From an uncultured candidate division WPS-2 bacterium (GTDB taxonomy: Bacteria > Vulcanimicrobiota > Vulcanimicrobiia > Vulcanimicrobiales > Vulcanimicrobiaceae), in contig CALEYW010000062.1 in the NCBI GenBank assembly GCA_937927945.1, positions 1-64,000 of the forward strand: a stretch of DNA of 64,000 bases, written 5' to 3'. The notes beneath the pieces were generated by a model. It was not told the origin of the DNA and did no database searches. It saw only the letters and a list, made by a program, of their open reading frames with translations. Positions within the stretch are counted from its first letter, which is position 1, and each line of letters begins with the position of its first letter. Shown here piece after piece: positions 17,001-26,318 of the stretch. The translations under genes and the position numbers were made by a program.

Positions 17001-18185
17001 CTAGTGGAAGAGCGAGTTGGTGTCGAGGTGGAACGTCCCGATGACATCCCACGACCCGACGTGGATCGCGTTGGGGAACGTGAACGGCGCCCCCTGCGGG
17101 ATGGCATGGTAGTCCGAGTGCCGCATCGAGAGCGTGAAGGTCTGATTGAAACGCTTGTTCAGCTGCGTCACGAACGCGCTGTTCCAACGATACGGGAAGA
17201 CCGCGTTCTCGTAGAAGTTCAGCGCGCCCCAGCGTTCGTTCAGGAGCAGCGAGGCGCCGCGCTTGGGATCGACCGGGACGATCATCGAGACGCCTTGGGT
17301 CGATTCGTAGTAGCGGTTCTGCTGGGTATTTTCGTCGATGTAGCCGACGGTACCGTTGGCTCCACAGGTGATCGCTCGCGGTGCGAAGACCTTAAAAGGG
17401 CACAACTGGCCGACATGATGGTCGACGTTCTGGACGTCGAGGGTCTCCGAGAACACGAACGTGCTGTGCAAGAGTTCCTTGATCGGCTTGGTCGTGTAGC
17501 TCACGCCGAGGTAGGAAAAGTGGTGCTCTTGCGAGTTGATCGAGGCCGGGTACGGCACGGCGCTGACGCCGGATGCCCCCGAGTTCCAGATGCGGTGGCG
17601 GAACGATTGGCCGGCATCGACCGAAATGTACCGGTTGAACGTGTACACCCCGTGGTACTGCAGAATGACGTCTCGCGAGACGGGCGAACACGCGCGGACA
17701 CCATTCTGAATCACGCACTCTAGCGGCTGATTGATGGTCCCCTCGGTGATCCGATCGAAGAACAGCGAGAATTTTTTCGTGACGGGGAAGCGCACGGTGC
17801 CGCCGAGATCGATCGGGTCGTAGTTCTTGACTTGCGTGGGCAGCGAGTAGTATGCGGGCTGCGTGAACGTGACTACGAAGTCGATGACCGGCAAGTGCGA
17901 GAACGACGCCTTTTTCGGCGCGGGCTTAGGCCCTTGCGCGACCGTCGCCGGGGCGGCGGTCTGCGGTTGTGCGACGCTCGTCGTCGCGGGTTGAGCGGCC
18001 GCGGCGGGTGCGGCGGGTTGAGCGGCCGCGTCGGCCGCCACGGGTATGGTAACGGGTGCGGCCGGAACGGTCTGCGCGAACGCCGCTACGCTGGTGCCGC
18101 ACGTCAATACGGCCACGGCGAGCGAGGTTCGCACCGTACGCCGCACTAGCGCCGCTCCGGGCGCAAAGGCTATGCGAGGTGTCAT
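17001..18185 (-). CDS. Probable outer-membrane beta-barrel protein
   Basis: The 394-residue protein has a long N-terminal signal region, an Ala/Pro/Gln-rich linker (about 40-90) and then alternating aromatic/hydrophobic strands typical of a beta-barrel (KFSLFFDRITEG, VYTFNRYISVDAGQSF, SYLGVSYTTKP, TFTLSMRHSDYH), ending in the pattern FHLDTNSLFH. GGAGGGG eight nt before ATG 18185 supports the start. The fold is inferred from pattern; no family is recognised. It is separated from lptA by about 180 nt. Confidence 0.65.
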   Translation of the reverse strand: MTPRIAFAPGAALVRRTVRTSLAVAVLTCGTSVAAFAQTVPAAPVTIPVAADAAAQPAAPAAAAQPATTSVAQPQTAAPATVAQGPKPAPKKASFSHLPVIDFVVTFTQPAYYSLPTQVKNYDPIDLGGTVRFPVTKKFSLFFDRITEGTINQPLECVIQNGVRACSPVSRDVILQYHGVYTFNRYISVDAGQSFRHRIWNSGASGVSAVPYPASINSQEHHFSYLGVSYTTKPIKELLHSTFVFSETLDVQNVDHHVGQLCPFKVFAPRAITCGANGTVGYIDENTQQNRYYESTQGVSMIVPVDPKRGASLLLNERWGALNFYENAVFPYRWNSAFVTQLNKRFNQTFTLSMRHSDYHAIPQGAPFTFPNAIHVGSWDVIGTFHLDTNSLFH

Positions 18186-18365
18186 TCGCGGGGTCCCCTC
18201 CCTACATGAGTGACAAAAGTTTCCAAAGGCCCAAGCCCAAGCGAAATCGTCTTCCGATTGAATCGACGATCCGAGTCATGAGAATTGGATTATCAGGTCG
18301 GAAGCTCCGCCTAATTTTGAAATTTAGTTGCAGCCACTGCTGTATAAACCTGCACGGCGGCGCGT

Positions 18366-19046
18366 TTATTGCGCCGAGGGGGACGGCGCGGGGCGCGGAA
18401 TCGGCGCCGCGGGAGGCAGGGTAGAGGCCTTCGGCGCGGCCGATTGGGCCGGCGAGGGGAGCGGCGATGCGGGCTGGGTCAGGACCACCGGTGAGCCGGT
18501 CGTGACGGCCTCCCCGGACTTCAGATCCATGTCGACGGCCGCGGCGCGGGCGGTCGATTGGCCCTCGGCCAGCACGACATCGCCTTCGAGGTGGAGCTTC
18601 CTTTGCTTGCGGTCCAGCAGCATCGTCGCGGCGGTCGCGGTCCGGATCTCGCTCTCGTACCGGGCGTGACCGGAACACTTGTACGTGTCGGCTTTGCCGT
18701 CGACGTCGAGCTGATCGCAGGTCAGCGTCGCCGGGGTCGCGTTCTTTCCTTGGACGCTGCCCGGACCGCCCGCGTCGTGGACCTTCACGTTGCCGCGCAG
18801 GAGCGCCGCACCCGTCTTCGTGTTGCCTTCGGCCTTCTCGGCGACCGCGTCAAGCCCGGGGCGCGTGATGCGAATCGGCGCGTCGCTGGCGAAGGCCCCG
18901 GTGTCGACGTTGTAGCGCAGCGCGGTGGTCTCGACCGTGTAGTACCGGCCGGCGACGTGCGCCGACGGTGTGCGGGCCATCACCGGGCCGGCGGCGCACA
19001 GCGCGAGCGCCGCTGCTGATGCCGCGACGCCCCGCGCCGCGATCAT
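18366..19046 (-). CDS. LptA/OstA-like lipopolysaccharide transport protein
   Basis: The 226-residue protein has a signal peptide (about 1-25) and an OstA-type repeat domain: strands such as YYTVETTALRYNVDTGAF, ALLRGNVKVHD and KLHLEGDVVLAEG, the beta-jellyroll pattern of LptA/LptC. It then runs into a Pro/Ala-rich tail. LptA bridges the inner and outer membranes and carries LPS through the periplasm. Its ATG overlaps the stop of the 2-hydroxyacid dehydrogenase (ATGA), so the two are translationally coupled although their jobs differ. Confidence 0.72.
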   Translation of the reverse strand: MIAARGVAASAAALALCAAGPVMARTPSAHVAGRYYTVETTALRYNVDTGAFASDAPIRITRPGLDAVAEKAEGNTKTGAALLRGNVKVHDAGGPGSVQGKNATPATLTCDQLDVDGKADTYKCSGHARYESEIRTATAATMLLDRKQRKLHLEGDVVLAEGQSTARAAAVDMDLKSGEAVTTGSPVVLTQPASPLPSPAQSAAPKASTLPPAAPIPRPAPSPSAQ

Positions 19047-20011
19047 GCCGTCGGCCCTGAGAGCGGGACGGGGGTGAGGAGCGGCACACCCTCGACGAAG
19101 GCCAGGAGATTCTCCGCCGCCAGCATCGCCATGCGGGTTCGCGTCTGGTCCGTCGCGCTGCCGACGTGCGGGGTGATGATGACGTCGTCACGGCCCTGCA
19201 AGGGATGGTCGGGCGGCAGCGGTTCGGGATCGGTCACGTCGAGCGCCGCTCCCGCGATCGTTCCCGCGTCGAGCGCGCGCAGCAGTGCGGCGGTATCGGC
19301 GATGGCGCCGCGCGCGACGTTCACGAACACCGCGCTCGGCTTCATCTTCGCGAACGCGGCGTCGTCGAACATCCCGCGGGTCCGCGGCGAGAGGGGCACG
19401 AGGACGACGACGCAGTCGGCCTCGGCGAGCAGCGCGTCGAACGAGCGGTACGACGCACCGGTGCGGTCGTCGTCGTCGCGCGGCCGGCGGTTCGAATAGA
19501 TGACCCGCATCCCGCTCGCGAACGCGCGGCGCGCGATCTTCGGTCCGATCCCGCCGAAGCCGATGATCCCCAGCACCGCTCCTTCGAGGTCGGTCCCGAA
19601 CGGCGCGTCGCCCTTCATCCAGCGGCCGTCGCGCACCCAGTTCAGCGCGCGGCCGAGCCGCCGCATCCCGAGGATGACCAGCGCGTAGGTGAGATCGGCG
19701 ACCGCTTCGTCGAGCGACCCGCGCGAATTGGTGAGCGCGATGTCCCGCTCGCGCAGCGCGGCCAGGTCGACGTTGTCGTAGCCGACCGAGACGGTCGCGA
19801 CGATGCGCGCCGCCGGCGCTTGCGCGAGCAGCGCCGCGTCGACCGGCAGGACGGAATTCACCAGCAGGCCGGTCGCGTCGCGCAGCGCGGGCGCCCATCG
19901 TTCACGCGGTTCGACCGAGAGATCGACGACGTCGGTGCGAGCGCGCAGCGCCGCCAGCACGCCGGCCGGAACGCGCGCCAGGACGGCGAGTTTCGGCCGC
20001 TCCTCGGACAC
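19043..20011 (-). CDS. D-isomer 2-hydroxyacid dehydrogenase (glyoxylate/hydroxypyruvate reductase type)
   Basis: GTG 20011, one base after the stop of the upstream gene, gives 322 residues. The NAD-binding GFGGIG motif (about residue 150), NVARGAIADTAALLRAL and the catalytic His in HVGSATDQTR are present, with the Arg and Glu of the active site in the usual places. The family reduces hydroxypyruvate or glyoxylate to D-glycerate or glycolate. Next to a tartrate dehydrogenase and a TRAP transporter, it could finish tartrate breakdown by reducing hydroxypyruvate to D-glycerate. The substrate is inferred. Confidence 0.88.
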   Translation of the reverse strand: MSEERPKLAVLARVPAGVLAALRARTDVVDLSVEPRERWAPALRDATGLLVNSVLPVDAALLAQAPAARIVATVSVGYDNVDLAALRERDIALTNSRGSLDEAVADLTYALVILGMRRLGRALNWVRDGRWMKGDAPFGTDLEGAVLGIIGFGGIGPKIARRAFASGMRVIYSNRRPRDDDDRTGASYRSFDALLAEADCVVVLVPLSPRTRGMFDDAAFAKMKPSAVFVNVARGAIADTAALLRALDAGTIAGAALDVTDPEPLPPDHPLQGRDDVIITPHVGSATDQTRTRMAMLAAENLLAFVEGVPLLTPVPLSGPTA

Positions 20012-20012
20012 G

Positions 20013-21086
20013 TTACGCGTGCACGTTCGCCGCGACCGCATCGGCGATCGCGACGCCGACCTCGCGGGTGCCGGCGGTTCCGCCGATCTCGCGCGTGCGC
20101 GGTCCCGACGTGAGGACCGTTTCGATCGCCGTCATCACCGCCGCCGCGGCATCGGGGTGCCCGAGGTGATCGAGCATCATCGCGCCGGACCAGATCTGAC
20201 CGATCGGGTTGGCTACGAATTTGCCGGCGATGTCGGGCGCCGAACCGTGGACCGGTTCGAACAGCGAGGGAAATTCGCGCTCCGGGTTCAGGTTACCCGA
20301 CGGCGCGATCCCGATCGTTCCGGTGCAGGCCGGGCCGAGGTCGGAGAGGATGTCGCCGAACAGATTCGAGCCGACGACGACGTCGAACCAATCCGGATGC
20401 TGCACGAAGTGCGCGGTGAGGATGTCGATGTGGTACTGGTCGGACCGCACGTCCGCATACTCCGCGCCGATCGCTGCGACGCGCTCGTCCCAGTACGGCA
20501 TCGTGATCGCGATGCCGTTCGATTTCGTCGCCGAGCTCAGGTGCTTCTTCGGCCGGCTGCGGGCGAGCTCATACGCGTAGCGCAGGATGCGGTCGACGCC
20601 GCGGCGCGTGAAGACGGACTCCTGAATCACCATCTCCTGCGGTGTTCCTTCGAACATGCGCCCGCCGACCGACGAGTACTCGCCCTCGGTGTTCTCGCGC
20701 ACGATCCAGAAATCGATGTCGCCCGGATTGCGGCCGGCGAGCGGCGAGGTGATCCCCGGCATCAAGCGGACCGGGCGCAGGTTCACGTATTGCTGGAAGC
20801 CGCGCCGCATCGGGATCAGCAGGCCCCATAGCGAGACGTGATCCGGCACGGTCGGAAAACCGACCGCGCCGAAATAGATCGCGTCGTGGTTGCGGATCTG
20901 CTCGAGACCGTCCGCAGGCATCATCGCCCCGGTGGCGGCGTACCGCTCGCAGCTCCAGTCGAATTCGTCCCACTGGAATCGGATGCCGAAGCGTTTCCCG
21001 ACCGCTTCGAGCACGCGAACGCCCTCGGGGACGACCTCCTTGCCGATCCCGTCACCCGGAATCAGCGCGATGCGATGGGTTTTCAT
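20013..21086 (-). CDS. Tartrate/D-malate dehydrogenase (isopropylmalate dehydrogenase family)
   Basis: The 357-residue protein has the NAD-linked decarboxylating dehydrogenase fold: IALIPGDGIGKEVVPEG, the substrate arginines in VNLRPVRLMPG, the active-site Tyr region, DVVVGSNLFGDILSDLG and FEPVHGSAPDIAGK. The motif spelling and the WIVRENTEGEYSS segment fit tartrate dehydrogenase/D-malate dehydrogenase (TtuC/DmlA) better than LeuB. These enzymes convert meso-tartrate to D-glycerate or D-malate to pyruvate, with CO2 release. It is followed by a TRAP permease fusion. Confidence 0.88.
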   Translation of the reverse strand: MKTHRIALIPGDGIGKEVVPEGVRVLEAVGKRFGIRFQWDEFDWSCERYAATGAMMPADGLEQIRNHDAIYFGAVGFPTVPDHVSLWGLLIPMRRGFQQYVNLRPVRLMPGITSPLAGRNPGDIDFWIVRENTEGEYSSVGGRMFEGTPQEMVIQESVFTRRGVDRILRYAYELARSRPKKHLSSATKSNGIAITMPYWDERVAAIGAEYADVRSDQYHIDILTAHFVQHPDWFDVVVGSNLFGDILSDLGPACTGTIGIAPSGNLNPEREFPSLFEPVHGSAPDIAGKFVANPIGQIWSGAMMLDHLGHPDAAAAVMTAIETVLTSGPRTREIGGTAGTREVGVAIADAVAANVHA

Positions 21087-21104
21087 GTTGCTGGGAACTC
21101 TACC

Positions 21105-23000
21105 TTACTGAGACGTTTTGGGGAGAAAGCCGAGCGAGATCCAGGGTACGAACGCGATGATGAGCAGGCCGATGATGAGTGCGGCCATATACGGCAGCAT
21201 CGGCTTGACGACGTTCTCGGGGTTCGACTTCCCGATCGCGCTCGCGGCGTAGAAGCCGATGCCGAGCGGCGGCGCGAACAGACCGACGCCCATCGCGAGC
21301 ACCGCGACGATCGCGTAGTGCACCTCGTTGATCCCGGCAGCTTTCGCGACCGGAAAGAGGAGCGGCCCGAACAGGACCATCGCCGGGATGCCTTCGAGCA
21401 CAGAGCCGAGCACGATGAACATCGCGATGGAGAGCAGCATGATCCCGACCTTGCCGCCGGGTGCGTGACCGAGGATGTCGGCGAGCTGCTGCGCGAAGCC
21501 GGATTGCGTGAGGGCCCAGCCCATCGCGGTCGCGGTCGCGATGATCAGCAAGATCGCGCCGGCCAACGACACCGAGTCGACCAGCGTCGGCATCAGCGTG
21601 CGCCACTTGAACTCGCGGTAGACGATGACGCCGATCAGCAGCGTGTAGATGATGCCGACGACGCTGACCTCGGTCGCCGTCGCGATTCCTTCGACGACGA
21701 AGTAGCGGATCAGCAGCGGCAGCGCCAGGCCCGGCACCGCGTACAGGAACGTGCGGCCGACGACCGCCCAGCCGGCGAAATTCGTGAGCGTCGCGTTCGC
21801 CTTCTTCGCGTTGTAGAGCGCGACGATGATCAGCAGTATCGAGCACACGACCGCGGGCAGCAGCCCGGCCGTGAACATGTCGCGGATCGAAACGCCGGTG
21901 ACCGAACCGATGATGATCAGCACGAGGCTCGGCGGGATCGTTTCCGCCATCGCGCCCGACGTCGCGAGCAGCGCGATCATCGAGGGCCGTTTCTCGCCGC
22001 GCCGGACCATGTCGGGAAACAGCACCGGCGCGACCGCCGCCATGTCGGCGATCTTCGAGCCCGAGATTCCGGAGACCAAATACATCGCGGCGACCAGCAC
22101 GATCGAGAGGCCGCCGCGGAAGTGGCCGACCAGGCTTGCAAGCGCCTCGACGAGCCTGCGCGCGATCCCCGTCGACTCCATCAGCAAGCCGAGAAAGATG
22201 AACAGCGGAACCGCCAGGAGCACGAGATTCGAGACCCCCTCGTCCATGCGCCCGACGACGGTGTTGAGCGGAACGCTGGTCGTGATCGCGAGATAACTGA
22301 GCGTGCCGACGCCGAACGCGAACGCGATCGGAATGCCGATCGTGACGCACGCCCCGACCAGCACGACGAAGAACAGCACGAGATTGAAGTTGCCCAGGCC
22401 CGCGAAGGCGCCGCGTCCGAACCAGATGCCGGCGCTGATGACGACCGCCGCGGCGACGACCGCGGCGGTCACCTTCGGATCGCCCTCGCTCAACCGGAGC
22501 AGCGCGAGGATGAGCATCAACGCCAAGCTGACGATGATCGCGGAGACCTCGTAGGAGCGGGGAATGCTCATCGCGGGGGTGAGATCGATGATCTCTTGGT
22601 TGAAGAACGTGACACTCGCCGGCATCAGCTCGATCACGAAGATCGCCGTGACGACCGACGAGATCGTCTCCAGGATGGCGGCGATGCGGGGCGGCGCCCG
22701 TCGCACCACGACGGAGAGCCGGATGTGTTCGCCTCGGCGATACGCGACGACCGCGCCGAGCATCGCGAGCCAGAGGAATAGGAGCGTCGCCATCTCGTCC
22801 GTCCAGACGAGCGGCTGTCTGAGCACGTAGCGCGTGAAGACGCCGCTCGCCAGGATGATCACCTCGACGAGCACGAGGATCGCCGCGATCGGCTCGACGA
22901 TCCGGCCGATGAGACCGTCGATCGCGGCGGCCCAGGACCGCCGGTACGCGCGCAGCGACCCGTGGGTTTGTTCTTCGAGGATGGCCTCGGCTATTGCCAT
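21105..23000 (-). CDS. TRAP transporter fused small and large permease subunits (DctQM)
   Basis: The 631-residue protein joins two TRAP subunits. Residues about 30-170 are the four-helix DctQ unit (TRYVLRQPLVWTDEMATLLFLWLAMLGA). Residues about 200-630 are the 12-helix DctM unit with SGISGSKIADMAAV, SGAMAETIPPS and FAPPLGIGFY. TRAP transporters use a sodium or proton gradient and a periplasmic receptor to import organic acids. Fused QM genes are common. The receptor gene precedes it. Confidence 0.93.
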   Translation of the reverse strand: MAIAEAILEEQTHGSLRAYRRSWAAAIDGLIGRIVEPIAAILVLVEVIILASGVFTRYVLRQPLVWTDEMATLLFLWLAMLGAVVAYRRGEHIRLSVVVRRAPPRIAAILETISSVVTAIFVIELMPASVTFFNQEIIDLTPAMSIPRSYEVSAIIVSLALMLILALLRLSEGDPKVTAAVVAAAVVISAGIWFGRGAFAGLGNFNLVLFFVVLVGACVTIGIPIAFAFGVGTLSYLAITTSVPLNTVVGRMDEGVSNLVLLAVPLFIFLGLLMESTGIARRLVEALASLVGHFRGGLSIVLVAAMYLVSGISGSKIADMAAVAPVLFPDMVRRGEKRPSMIALLATSGAMAETIPPSLVLIIIGSVTGVSIRDMFTAGLLPAVVCSILLIIVALYNAKKANATLTNFAGWAVVGRTFLYAVPGLALPLLIRYFVVEGIATATEVSVVGIIYTLLIGVIVYREFKWRTLMPTLVDSVSLAGAILLIIATATAMGWALTQSGFAQQLADILGHAPGGKVGIMLLSIAMFIVLGSVLEGIPAMVLFGPLLFPVAKAAGINEVHYAIVAVLAMGVGLFAPPLGIGFYAASAIGKSNPENVVKPMLPYMAALIIGLLIIAFVPWISLGFLPKTSQ

Positions 23001-23013
23001 GCTTGCACCGATC

Positions 23014-24021
23014 CTAAGCGAGCTTGTTCGTGTATTTTTCGAGCGCGTTCCAAGCCGTCGGACCGAACTCGGCTTTCCAGCGCTCGTAGTACTTCGCGTC
23101 GCCCAGCTTCTTCTTGAAGCTGGCCTTGTCGACGTCGTTGAAGATCATCCCGCGCCGGACCAGCTTGTCGCGCACCGAGCGGTTGAGGTTCACGTTGTCG
23201 TTGCGCGCTTGGAGCGTCGCGACGCCCATCTCCCGCGCGACGATGGCCTGGACGTCTTTGGGGAACTTGTTCCAGACGTCCGCATTGAAGAGCGTCCAGT
23301 AGCCCGACCAAATGTGATCGGACATCGAAACGTACTTCTGGACCTCGTAGAACTTTTGCTGGTCGATGAGCAGCAGCGGGTTCTCCTGCGCGTCGATCAC
23401 GTGCGTCTGGAGCGAGGTGTAGAGCTCGCTGAGCGAGATCGGCGTCGGCGAGGCGCCGAGCGACTGGAACGTGTCGACGCGGATCTTGCCGGGCGAGACG
23501 CGGATCTTCAGGCCCGAGAGGTCGGCGACGGTGCGGATCGGTTTGGTCGACGTCGTGATGTCGCGAAAGCCGTTTTCCCAAATCTTCTCGAGCGCGACGA
23601 GTCCCTTCGAGGAGAACTCGTCGCGGATCACTTTGCCCAGATCCCCGTCCATCGCGCGGAACACGGTCTCGCGGTTGGGAAACGCGTAAGCAACGTTTTC
23701 GATCGACGCGAGCGGCACGATCGCGTTGAGGAACGCGCCCGGCATCGCGACGGCTTCCAGCGCGCCGCTGCGCAACTGCGAGATCATCGACGGATCGCTG
23801 CCGAGCTGGCTGGTCGGGAACGACTTGATGTGCACGCGGCCGTTCGTCGCCTTGGCAATGCGGCTGAACGCTTCGACGGAACGGACGTTGATCGGGTGCT
23901 CGGGAGGGAGATCGTGCCCGTACTTGAGTTCGAAGTCGGCGGCGCGAGCCGGCGTGATGAAGCCGACCGACGCGAACGTCGCGGCGACGCCGACGACGAA
24001 GCCTTGGCGGGACACGGACAT
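23014..24021 (-). CDS. TRAP transporter periplasmic solute-binding protein (DctP family)
   Basis: A strong GGAGGAGA ribosome site before ATG 24021 sets the start (335 aa). A Tat/Sec-type signal (SRQGFVVGVAATFASVGFITPARA) precedes the DctP fold: YGHDLPPEHPINV, GRVHIKSFPTSQLGSDPSMISQLRSG, the substrate-carboxylate arginine region KIRVSPGKIRVDTFQSLGA, and DAQENPLLLI. It binds an organic acid in the periplasm and delivers it to the DctQM fusion 13 nt downstream. Tartrate or a related C4 hydroxyacid is a reasonable guess from the dehydrogenase neighbours. Confidence 0.92.
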   Translation of the reverse strand: MSVSRQGFVVGVAATFASVGFITPARAADFELKYGHDLPPEHPINVRSVEAFSRIAKATNGRVHIKSFPTSQLGSDPSMISQLRSGALEAVAMPGAFLNAIVPLASIENVAYAFPNRETVFRAMDGDLGKVIRDEFSSKGLVALEKIWENGFRDITTSTKPIRTVADLSGLKIRVSPGKIRVDTFQSLGASPTPISLSELYTSLQTHVIDAQENPLLLIDQQKFYEVQKYVSMSDHIWSGYWTLFNADVWNKFPKDVQAIVAREMGVATLQARNDNVNLNRSVRDKLVRRGMIFNDVDKASFKKKLGDAKYYERWKAEFGPTAWNALEKYTNKLA

Positions 24022-24067
24022 AGGACTCTCCTCCCAAAAATGGGACGCAGGCAATTCAGTGGGGGGC

Positions 24068-25297
24068 TTACGTCCTCGACGTCCGACTGTCCCTGTAGCT
24101 CGGCCCAATGATCCCGCGCTCCGCCAGATCATCGAGGTCCTCGTCACGCAGGCCGAGGTCGCTGGCCAGGACCTCGGCGGTGTCGACACCGACGATCGTG
24201 GGACCCGGGCGCAGCGGCGGAGCGCCGGCGCGTGAAAAGTGCGGAAACGTGTTGTTTACCACCACCTCGCCCAAGTCCGGGTCGGCCAGTCGCGCGAGCG
24301 AGCCCCGTGCGACGATCTGCGGGTTCTCGAAGAGCGACGCGATCGATTCGAGCGGCCCGACCGCGCATCCCGCCCGGGTGAACGCTTCGATCGCATCGTC
24401 CCGCGAGCGGGTCGAGCAGAACCCTTCGATCAGTGCGTCGAGCGCGGCGCCGTTTGCGACCCGCTCGACGTTGGTGCGAAAGCGCGGGTCTTCGACCAGC
24501 GCATCGCCGCCGACCGTGCGCAGGACCCGCTCGGCGACTTCTTGGGTGCTGCCGGAGAGCGCGACGTAACCGCCGTCGGCGCAGCGATACGCCCCGCGCG
24601 GCGCGGTGTCTTCCATGCGATTCCCCAACCGCGCATGGAGCGTGCCGTTCGCGGCGTACTCGGTGATCTGCGACTCGACCAGCTTCATCACCGCTTCGTA
24701 GATCGCGAAGTCGATCACCTCGCCGTCCCCGGTGCGCAGCCGCCGCGCGTACGCCGCGCATACCGCGGCGGTCGCGGCTTGTCCGGCCATGACGTCGGCG
24801 AGCGGGAACGCCGGCAGCAGCGGCGGCCGGTCGTCGTAGCCCGAAACGGCGGCGATGCCGGTCATCGCCTCGGCCAGCGTTCCGAAACCGGCGCGGTCGC
24901 GATACGGTCCGGTCTGCCCGAACGCGGTCACCCGCAGTACGACCAGATGCGGGGCCGCCTCGAGCATGCGCTCGGGCGAGAGGTTCCACCTTTCCAACGT
25001 CCCCGGCCGAAAGTTCTCGATGAAGATGTCGAACGTCGGCAGCCAGCGCAGCAGCAGCGCTTGCGCGCCGACCTGATGCAGGTCCAGCGCGACACTGCGT
25101 TTGTTGCGCCCGAGCGCCTTCCAGTACAGGCCGATCCCGTTTTTGCGCGCACCGTAGCGCCGCAGGTGATCGCCGTCGCCCGGACGTTCGAGCTTGACGA
25201 CGTCGGCGCCGAAATCGGCGAGCATCGCCGCGGTCGAGGGCGCAGCGATCATCGTCGAGCAGTCGAGGACGCGGACCCCCGCGAGCGGGCCGCTCAC
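24068..25297 (-). CDS. CaiB/BaiF family CoA transferase (class III)
   Basis: The 409-residue protein starts at GTG 25297, whose GTGA overlaps the stop of the upstream gene. It shows the class III CoA-transferase N-terminus (LAGVRVLDCSTMIAAPSTAAMLADFGADVVKLERPGDG), FIENFRPGT and the middle region LPAFPLADVMAGQAATAAV, whose Asp is the usual nucleophile. These enzymes move CoA between acyl donors and acids such as oxalate, formate or carnitine. The longer frame to 25990 overlaps the neighbouring dioxygenase gene and is not real. The partner acid is unknown. Confidence 0.93.
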   Translation of the reverse strand: MSGPLAGVRVLDCSTMIAAPSTAAMLADFGADVVKLERPGDGDHLRRYGARKNGIGLYWKALGRNKRSVALDLHQVGAQALLLRWLPTFDIFIENFRPGTLERWNLSPERMLEAAPHLVVLRVTAFGQTGPYRDRAGFGTLAEAMTGIAAVSGYDDRPPLLPAFPLADVMAGQAATAAVCAAYARRLRTGDGEVIDFAIYEAVMKLVESQITEYAANGTLHARLGNRMEDTAPRGAYRCADGGYVALSGSTQEVAERVLRTVGGDALVEDPRFRTNVERVANGAALDALIEGFCSTRSRDDAIEAFTRAGCAVGPLESIASLFENPQIVARGSLARLADPDLGEVVVNNTFPHFSRAGAPPLRPGPTIVGVDTAEVLASDLGLRDEDLDDLAERGIIGPSYRDSRTSRT

Positions 25298-26070
25298 CCG
25301 AGGCGGACGGAGAGCATGGAGATCGAGCCGCCGTCCGTGCCCTCGACCGGAAAGGCGAGCGCGTCGCCGTCGCGGCGAGCGCCGAGCACGTACAGCAGCG
25401 GCAAGTAGTGCTCCGGCGTCGGGACCGAGAGCATCGCGTCGCGGCCGAGCGATTCGTAATCGACCAGCGGGCCGACGTCGTGCGAGCTCATCAGCGCGCG
25501 CGCCTGCCGCTCGAAACGCACCGCCCAGTCGAACGGTTCGACCGGATGCCGGCCCCACGCGAAGGCATGCAGGTTGTGCACGAGGTTGCCGCTTCCCACG
25601 ATCAGGACGCCTTCTTCGCGCAGCTCCGCAAGCCGCCGGCCGAGATCGTAGTGAAAGGCCGGCGGCTGCCTCTCGTCGATGCTGAGCTGCACGACGGGAA
25701 CGTCCGCATCGGGGAACACGTGGCGCAGGACCGACCACGTACCGTGATCGAGTCCCCAATCGTGGTCGCGCGCGACGGGCGTCGGCGCCAGCAGTTCCTG
25801 CACGCGTGAGACGAGCGCGGCGTCGCCCGGCGCCGGATACCGCACCTCGTAGAGTTCGCGCGGGAAGCCGCCGAAGTCGTGGATCGTATGCGGTTTCGCC
25901 GACGCGGTGACCGCCAGCGCCGGCACGAACCAATGCGCCGAGACGCACAGGACCGCCGCAGGACGCAATGCCGCGCCGATCGCGGCCCATGCTTGCGTAT
26001 ACGCGTTGTCCTGCAGCGCGTTCATCGGGTTGCCGTGGCCGAAGAAGATCGCCGGCATCGGGACGCTCAT
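25294..26070 (-). CDS. Extradiol ring-cleavage dioxygenase, LigB/YgiD (4,5-DOPA dioxygenase) family
   Basis: The 258-residue protein matches the DODA/YgiD family: FFGHGNPMNAL, LCVSAHWF, FGGFPRELYEVRYPAPG, DWGLDHGTWSVLRHVFPDADVPVVQLS and VGSGNLVHNL. The His residues of HGNP, SAHW and DHGTW are the typical metal ligands. Members cleave catechols next to the hydroxyls (for example DOPA). It is translationally coupled to the CoA transferase, hinting at a ring-cleavage product passing to a CoA ester. That pairing is inferred. Confidence 0.9.
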   Translation of the reverse strand: MSVPMPAIFFGHGNPMNALQDNAYTQAWAAIGAALRPAAVLCVSAHWFVPALAVTASAKPHTIHDFGGFPRELYEVRYPAPGDAALVSRVQELLAPTPVARDHDWGLDHGTWSVLRHVFPDADVPVVQLSIDERQPPAFHYDLGRRLAELREEGVLIVGSGNLVHNLHAFAWGRHPVEPFDWAVRFERQARALMSSHDVGPLVDYESLGRDAMLSVPTPEHYLPLLYVLGARRDGDALAFPVEGTDGGSISMLSVRLG

Positions 26071-26228
26071 GCGGTGAGGTCCGCGTCCGAGCGGTCTTCT
26101 CCTGGCGTACCGGGCGTCAGTGGGGCGACGAGCCTCCGCGCGCGTCTTGCATCCTGGCGGCGGCCCCCCGGGCGGCGCCGGGGAAGCACCTAGGAAACGG
26201 TTGAGCGCCCGGCTGAGGTCGGCGTCTG

Positions 26229-26258
26229 TTGACAGTTCCCGTAGTAGTCATTTACGCT
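26229..26258 (+). promoter_or_regulatory. Promoter candidate of the SDR-BVMO-esterase operon
   Basis: A perfect TTGACA -35 (26229-26234) is followed after about 18 bp by TACGCT (26253-26258). It lies about 60 bp before ATG 26319. The rest of the 248-bp spacer 26071-26318 shows no gene. Confidence 0.55.
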
Positions 26259-26318
26259 GCGCTCGGTTATCCCGTCTCTGCTCACCGACCTCTTCCGCAC
26301 CAGAATCGAGCGCCGCGC

